A stretch of DNA of 64,000 bases from NCBI RefSeq assembly GCF_028640845.1, contig NC_080539.1, positions 159,279,236-159,343,235 on the forward strand, in the 5' to 3' direction. Of the stretch, positions 57,802 through 64,000 are shown piece by piece. The translations under genes and the position numbers were made by a program. How positions within the stretch are numbered: position 1 is the first letter of the stretch; each line of letters starts with the position of its first letter. The stretch is from Ahaetulla prasina (Eukaryota > Chordata > Lepidosauria > Squamata > Colubridae). The notes beneath the pieces were generated by a model. That model was not told the origin of the DNA and searched no databases. It worked only from the letters and a program-made list of their open reading frames with translations.

Positions 57802-59363
57802 CTGCAAACCTTCTAGAAACCACTCCTTCCAGAACTGAGAAAAACAAAATGAGACAGACAAAGACACACACACACACACACAGGACCCCAGTGCTAGGTT
57901 ATTTAAGCATTGCATCTAACATTTTTTCAATTGAAAATCAAACAAAAATAAAATCAGTTAGTATCCTCAATAAAAAGATATAATTATGCGACTGCAGTTT
58001 TAAAAGTTAGCATTATCGGTGGTAGTTTGAGATGCTGCCTTTGAAGCAGTATACATTTACTAACGGTTTGCTGGGTATAAGTGGAACTCAAGGAAAGATG
58101 CACAGGATTAGACTGCGGAAGATAGGAAGCAAGGGTCTGGTAACCAGGAGGGAAGGAAAGAGAATTATTTATTTCAAGTAAGGCCCAACACATGGCAAAC
58201 ATCAAGTTAGGAATGCAGTGCCTACATTAACTAAGAATGTAATAAATGTGGGACAGATCTCAAAAATGCCATAATAACACAATTGAGGAGAAAGGATTAG
58301 GAGAGAGGAATTTGACTATCTGTAGTATTTATAGAAATGAACTTCATATAAAATTGCTTAGGAAATGATCTAAATGCAACTTGTAGAGATGGTGCCACAT
58401 TAGAGAGCACTGAGAGTCCTTGGACACATTATTGGCTCTTGTCACTGTAGGTCATTCTGGCAAGAAATCATGGTGCTCTAAATCTTGCAGCACTCTTGCC
58501 TTGCATGCTTGCAATTTTAAAAAAAATGTGACAGGGAGAGGGAGTTTGCAGAAGACAGAGTCAAATCTCCCTCAAAACCAAATATAGATCGAGGGGCAGG
58601 AACTAGATGGAAGGGGGGGGGTAATTTTCCTGGAAACTAGAAAAATAAATTGGACCTCTTTACACGGCTGTCTCCAGGAGCATCTGTGTAACTTATATTA
58701 TTTACATTCAGCAAACGAAGGTGAGAGAAGGGGGAAAAACGACACTTCCAGGTGCATCACCCAAAGCTACCCTCAACTGGGGAGGGGGGATCATGAGATT
58801 CATACATGTCTTCTGAAACAGTTAATTGGCTGTCTTCATGTAGGAAAAGTTGGCTGCAAGAACTTGCCCTTAAATAACAGGAGCTTCCATTGGAATGATC
58901 TTTGGCCTCTTAAAGATGAAAAAAAAAAAGAAAAAGTATCATTGCATAAGGTCTGCCTGCATTGCTGCTTAACATAAATCACAAACGTTCCACCCTGACA
59001 ATTGCCAAAATGACAAAATTGTGTGAACCTGTTGGGAATTCATTTTCCAATTTGCTTTATGTCATATCCCACTGCCTAAACCCCCAAAGTTGCTACTTGA
59101 TTTCATAGGCAGTTTTATCAGTGAAGCCTGTCTTAATCCTTCTAATCAGTTGGTAACCATGATTTCATAGTTTTTGTGTAAAAAAACCCCACATGCCCCT
59201 AACCTGATTTATTTTCTCTATATAAGCCGAGTGCACTAAATGCTTGCTGTGCAGTCTCTCTACACACCTTCAGAGATACACCAATCAAGGATAGTGAAAA
59301 CAAAACAAAACAAAACATCTGACTACAAAAACACAGTGTCACACTAGCATGAAGGTGACAGCG
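57802..59363. other. No gene seen
   Basis: Single-copy sequence with a short CA run at 57866-57882. Confidence 0.4.
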
Positions 59364-59371
59364 ATTTACAC

Positions 59372-59784
59372 AAGGGGTGGGCTGGGGGTTCACAGAGGTT
59401 CGGGAAAACCTCTAGCTAAGATTCTGTGCAGTTTGGGGAACCCCCAAATCCCACTCCTGCCTGGCCCCGCTCACCCCGCTCCACCTCTCCCAGAAGTCCC
59501 CACATGGCCCGTTTTGGATGCAGGTAAGTGCAGGGTGCACACGGAGGCTCAGGAAGGGCAAAAAATGGGCCTACCAGAAGTTCGGTAAGGCCGGAAACCT
59601 CCAGAGCCTGGGGAGGCCATTTCTGCCCTCCTAGAGGCTCGAGGAAAGCCTCCAGAGCCCAGGGAGGGTTAAAATACCCCCCCTGCGATGGTGCAGGAGG
59701 CCAATTAGGCCACACCCACATGGTCACACCCACTCAGCAACTAGGCAGAGAACCCCTTGCTAAAATTTTTGAAGCCCACCCCTG
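59372..59784. mobile_element. hAT MITE, GGGGTGGGC variant
   Basis: AAGGGGTGGGCTG to GAAGCCCACCCCTG. Flanks ATTTACAC and GTTTATAC match at 6 of 8. The interior has GAAAACCTCTAGCTAAGATTCTG and AGAACCCCTTGCTAAAATTTTTG as inner inverted segments, with GC-rich CCTCCAGAGCC repeats between. Confidence 0.75.
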
Positions 59785-59792
59785 GTTTATAC

Positions 59793-60297
59793 CCTGGAAG
59801 AAGACATTTTGACAGCCATGCAGCTTAGTGAATCTGTCTATGTACATGCATGGAAGTTTGGAGAATGATAGAGCACATGACATTTACTGAAAACATGGAG
59901 GAGAGAAATGTGGCTTCCGAATTCCTGAAAATATTATCCAAAGTTCAGAAAGTGGGACCCTGGATCAATTGGAGAGGTAACTTATCAGAAAATATGGTGA
60001 TTGTAGAAATTGAAAAATAACCTGAAACAAGGCAATGGTTGTCAAGAAAACCACATGGCTGAGTAGGTCACCAGAAACTGAGTTTGACTGAAGAATCTCT
60101 TATTTTTGCTTAAATCTTAATTAGATGCTAATCATCAAACAGTGGTTAGGCTATCTGAGAAAAAAATAAAGAAAACACACAGCATTATATCGGTGTTAAG
60201 TATTATGCCAGATTAAGTGAAGTGGCATAATCAATCATTGTTTATTATGTAATATTAATGTAACAAATGTATAACTCAGTTTACACATTTTTGTGTC
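59793..60297. other. No gene seen
   Basis: Single-copy AT-rich sequence. Confidence 0.4.
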
Positions 60298-60445
60298 ACA
60301 TCACTAGATTCCGGTAAAGAGAATTTCCCTGAGGATGGGCTCCAGCACGAATCCAGAAGCTTAGAAACCTCTTGTCCCGGTGACCGACTCAGATTGGATC
60401 TTGCAACATTATCCTGGGACACATATATTTGCCTTCATTCATATG
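60298..60445 (+). mobile_element. Possible Penelope-like 3' tail
   Basis: CCTGAGGATGGGCTCCAGCACG, TTAGAAACCTCTTGTCCCGG and TATATTTGCCTTCATTCATA resemble the 3' tails of Penelope-like elements (compare CCTGAAGATG...CGAAACGTC at 986-1020). No coding part is present. Confidence 0.4.
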
Positions 60446-60636
60446 ATTATAATTGATTTGCTCTTTCACCAGCTTTTAAATCAGCAGCTAAGGAAGTAAT
60501 ATTCATTGATTGACTTTCTAAGTATTTTTGTATGCTGTTTTATTTTTAAAAAAATGTTATTTTACACATGTCATGATTTTAATTCTGTGAATCAACCTAT
60601 CCCACACCTTGCATCTTCCAGATGGATGAACCTCAA

Positions 60637-60705
60637 ACCCCAGAATTCTCCAACCAGTAAGACTGTTAAGAATTCTGGGAACTGAAGTCCATGCATCTGA
60701 AGAAT
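60637..60705. mobile_element. Fragment of palindromic hAT MITE
   Basis: CCAGAATTCTCC and AGAATTCTGGGAACTGAAGTCCATGC match the centre of the palindromic family. No ends or duplication remain. Confidence 0.55.
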
Positions 60706-61324
60706 ATTCGGTTCTGCAGATTAGTCTGAGTTTAAATACCTGTGGGATTTTGTTGACCACTCTCAGTGCCTCTGTAAGAGGAAGGAAATAAATATGACTA
60801 TTTAGAAGGGGGAGGAATCCCAGTCTGATAGGAACCCAAGCACTCAATAACAGCATACCAGGATTTTTTATGGACTTTCCATTTTCAAGGTCTTGGGTGT
60901 GGCTTTCTGCAGAACCTCCAATGGCCTGCCAAGATACTATTTTCAATAGGAAACAAGGTATCATTAAATGTATGTAGGGGAAATAATTATGGATTTAATT
61001 TTAATGAAATTTAATGGAAATTATTTTTGTACCCCTTTTATGAAGAGCAATCCCGGTGTGCCGGAAGATTGGAGGGGTTAAACTGAAAATCGTTCCGTGC
61101 CATGATTAGTTAATTAAAGCCATGTACACTATTTTTCTTAACCTTAAGACCGCAATTATCCAGACAAATACATTTCCATTTTCATCTTCAGTGATTGCAA
61201 ATGGATCTGGAAAGGGCTGGTAAAAGTTAATCAGGACTGTACCTGGGAAAACCTGATGTAGTTAAACACACAAAATATAACACTACCGAATGAAATGGAT
61301 GACGATTGGTCAGCTTTCATCCAT
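60706..61324. other. No gene seen; 61070-61200 may be conserved
   Basis: The stretch with GATTAGTTAATTAAAGCC and CCTTAAGACCGCAATTATCC is repeat-free with homeodomain-like sites. This is only a composition-based impression. Confidence 0.3.
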
Positions 61325-61325
61325 T

Positions 61326-61369
<44 letters not shown>

Positions 61370-61870
61370 TTTTGTCATAACAATATACACAAGCATAACA
61401 AGCATAACACAAAAGATTATATAATATATAAACAAATATATGAGGAGAAACAAGGTAGTATAAGCATATATATATATAGGGGAAGAAACAATAGGACAGG
61501 AACGGTAGGCACATTTGTACTCTTATGCACGCCCCTTAGAGTCCTCCTAGAAATGTGGTGAGATCAACAGTGGATAGATTTTTAATAAAGCTTTTGGGGT
61601 TATGAGAAGAGACCACAAAGTCAGATAATGCATTCCAAGCATAGACAATTCTGTTACAGAAATCGTGTTTTCTGCAATCTAAACTGGTGCGGTTGACATT
61701 AAGTTTAAATCTGTTGGTAGCTCTTATGTTATTGTAGTTGAAACTGAAGTAGTCATTGGCAGGAAGGACATTACAACGGATGATTCTATGAGCTAAACCC
61801 AGGTCCTGTCGAAGGTGACAAAGTTCCAAGTTTTCTTGTTTGATTTTACATATCACTGCTGCAACTTTGC
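61325..61870 (-). pseudogene. CR1/L3-like LINE C-terminus and 3' UTR
   Basis: (TTTA)n tail, then TTTTGTCATAACAATATACACAAGC. The minus-strand frame 61536-61856 reads IIRCNVLPANDYFSFNY, RFKLNVNRTSLDCRKHDFCNRIVYAWNAL and FIKNLSTVDL, the R..LD.RK..F..R....WN.L motif at the end of CR1-group ORF2. It is 5'-truncated and the frame is intact for about 100 codons. Confidence 0.75.
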
Positions 61871-62194
61871 CTTATAGGGAATCTCTGTTGCATGTATCTC
61901 ATACAGAGTACTTATATAGCTTTCTCAGAAGTAAGTATTTTTCCATCAGAAAAGAAAGGATTAATTTTTTACAGACTCCATGACTCTACTTGGAGAATAT
62001 CTTCACTAGAGGAATTCTTCTGCTAGGAGAAGAGAAGCTGGCTCCAGCATACACAGCAGGAATAGGTAACCCTCTGAGTTGCAGGAGCAAATTTGGGACT
62101 TATAATTTGAGGCTTTCATAGGCACTCTTACCAAACGGGTCACCATGGGGGACTTGCCGTACATATCAAAAGATTCCCAAGCTCCCACTCAATC
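61871..62194. other. No gene seen
   Basis: Short single-copy interval. Confidence 0.4.
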
Positions 62195-62370
62195 AACCAA
62201 TGGAATAGGTTGCCTTCAGAAGTTGTGGAAGCTTCATCACTGGAATCTTTCAAGAAGAGACTGGACTGCCATCTGTCAGAAATGGTGTAGGGTCTCTTGT
62301 TTGGGAGAGGGGTTGGACTAGATAACCTACAAGGTCCCTTCCAACTCTGTTAATCTGTTAATCTTCTAGC
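62195..62370 (+). mobile_element. CR1 3' end fragment
   Basis: CAATGGAATAGGTTGCCTTC, TTTCAAGAAGAGACTGGACTGCC, GGGGTTGGACTAGATAACC and CAAGGTCCCTTCCAACTCTGTTAATCTG are the diagnostic CR1 end. Confidence 0.85.
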
Positions 62371-62841
62371 CTGTGTTAGATGCTCTCTGTGATAGATTAT
62401 GTACCATCAAATTGTTTTGACTCCATAGATTTTCTCCATATATAACCTGTTCTTTCAGCACTCACAATGGTGCAGTTCTCTATGATTTTTTTTCCCCCCT
62501 GAACAGATGAGAACATTTCCAAACGAAGCAGTGGATTGCAATCACTCTTTTTCTTTGATAATAATGTCTAAGCAACTCTGGTATATTCTTAGAAATAAAA
62601 ATTTCTCTGAATATAGTGAAGTGGAATAGCAGAGGACAAATGTTCAGCAAACCATAGGTTCTAGTGTGACTTAGCAGAGCTCTTGCTGTTTTTTTGTTGT
62701 TGTTGCAGGTTTTTGTTTATGTTTCACTTGCCTCTGTTTCTCAAAGAGAAGATGTACATCCATAGGAAAAACAGAAGGTTCTTTGTGGTTCTGTTCTGTT
62801 ATGCTAAGAGTAAGAAGTACAACTGGTTTGAGACAAACATT
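62371..62841. other. No gene seen
   Basis: Single-copy sequence. 62385-62470 (TGTACCATCAAATTGTTTTGACTCC) resembles an old repeat fragment that I cannot assign. Confidence 0.35.
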
Positions 62842-63025
62842 TATTTATTTATATATTTATTTTGTCACAACAGTATATATAGGCATAAGCATGAAATAAC
62901 TATACAATATATAAGCATATATATAAGCATGAGTATGTAATAACTATATTAATTGGATATAACAAAAGGAAACAATAGGACAGGAACAGTAGGCACGCTT
63001 ATGCTCTTATGCATGCCCCTTAAAA
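62842..63025 (-). mobile_element. CR1/L3-like LINE 3' UTR
   Basis: TTATTTTGTCACAACAGTATATATAGGCATAAGC, ATATAAGCATGAGTATG, AATAGGACAGGAACAGTAGGCACGC. The best-preserved of the five 3' ends of this family here. Confidence 0.8.
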
Positions 63026-64000
63026 TAAAACACCCATGTTTAAAATTATCCAAAAATGGAAAGAAGATATATAAAAAGTGCTTGTAATTTCAGAAAAAGT
63101 TAGGCTGGATCATTATATACCTGGAAACTTCCATGTTTGATTCGGGTTTATCACAGCCAAATTCCCTACCCCTATGGCAACAAAGTCAAATAAATATAAA
63201 CATATATTTGTTTGACTAAAAATCCCTGAGCTACTTTTTTGCACACACCACATTTCCAAAGAGGACTTGCTTGAGAGTGAAACCTCAACCGTGGCCAGAA
63301 GCAAGGAAAGTTGCCAGAAGACCTCCTGATTCAGAGGACTGTGTCCAGCTGCTTTACACGGCAACTCAAATCATATCACACAGCAAGTTTCTCCCTTGCT
63401 CCCTTGTGATTCTAAATGTGGGGAAGGTCTTGGCACAGAGTCTGTGGAATATTTTAAGCCTGATTTTGCTTGATGAAGGAATCCAGGACAAGATAATTAA
63501 AGATATCTTCTCCATCCATAGCTGTGCTTACTAGCAGATTCTGAAGAGAGTTGGAATTCTGTTGACTCTCATTCAAATTTAAATAGCCCTTTCTGAACAT
63601 CTGGAGACCTGAATAAAGCAACTGTGAGTTAATGTCATTCACTGTAGATCTTATTGTTCTGAACAGCATGGCTGGAGACTCAAAAGCTGGGACAAGACAT
63701 TGGGATGGGGGTGAGCTCTCTGCTAAATATCCTCTATCCATACAGAGGGAGGTCCCAAAAGGTCCCAAAAAGCAGCTGCAGAAGTGAACTATTAAGTTAA
63801 AGCCTCCCAGTGCAGCAAATCTGCTAGCAGAGGAAGCTTCAGGTCAGCTTGCCAACAAATGGATGTGTAAACAGGCAGCTCGGTTTCCTGCAGAAATTTG
63901 TCATTTAGAAGAAAGAGTTGGAAATAGAAATGGCTGCATTTGCCCAGTAGTAAAGACAGAACAAGATAGCCATTACAATATGTTAGCTAAGCCAGAGAAT
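63026..64000. other. No gene seen
   Basis: Single-copy sequence to the window end. The frames at 63113-63364 and 63454-63768 show no recognised domain. Confidence 0.4.

Noticed and set aside
60557..60964. 135-codon minus-strand frame as a gene
   Set aside because: Crosses a palindromic hAT fragment and has no domain or splice signals.

Overview
The window is vertebrate nuclear DNA from a squamate reptile, most likely a snake. It has no operons, no CRISPR array, no rRNA and no genuine tRNA gene. The assignment rests on repeat content: tRNA-headed SINEs resembling Sauria SINEs, CR1/L3-like, L2-like, Rex1-like and R4/Dong-like non-LTR retrotransposons, a Penelope-like element, many short hAT elements and GATA/GACA-type microsatellites. 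All family names come from motif recognition, not database searches.

Layout. 1-1185: 3' end of a Penelope-like element running into a (TAGA)n/(GGAT)n microsatellite. 1818-4933: a SINE, a LINE tail and a 106-bp palindromic hAT element. 5945-10527: a complete but broken Gypsy-type LTR retrotransposon on the minus strand, with 188-bp LTRs, 5-bp target duplications (AATAT), a tRNA-Ser-type primer site and a 600-codon gag-protease-RT frame. 12040-13150: a Rex1-like RT remnant interrupted by a 610-bp solo LTR. 13819-17116: a recent 1.65-kb tandem duplication that copied part of a hAT element. 20607-24960: a long L2-like LINE with endonuclease, RT and a CpG-rich 5' region. 25385-26345: a three-layer nest (SINE, hAT element, solo LTR). 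27586-27884: the only candidate host-gene exon. 29732-30205: a SPIN-like hAT element. 30882-31073: a 192-bp AT dinucleotide tract. 34751-39264: a second Gypsy element of a related subfamily, same strand, target duplication CATGC. 41190-42560 and 52316-53600: CR1 remnants. 43799-44526: the 3' end of an R4/Dong-like LINE with a restriction-like endonuclease motif, bordered by TTA and AAT repeats. 46313-46820: a third solo LTR. 51000-63030: SINEs, hAT elements and LINE tails in AT-rich single-copy sequence.

The coding capacity visible here is almost all retrotransposon-derived and mostly broken. The best-supported structure is a set of hAT elements whose 8-bp target duplications can be read directly (exact for CATTAAAA, GGTTAGAG, ATTCTATA, GATCTGAG, ATCTAGAC and CTGTGGGC), and five LTR insertions with 5-bp duplications (four exact, one partly decayed). 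They show the order in which this gene-poor interval was built. I found no convincing new multi-gene system. The most unusual items are an acidic reading frame shared by three diverged solo LTRs, the duplicated partial hAT element, the R4/Dong fragment with oppositely oriented trinucleotide flanks, and the isolated exon-like frame.
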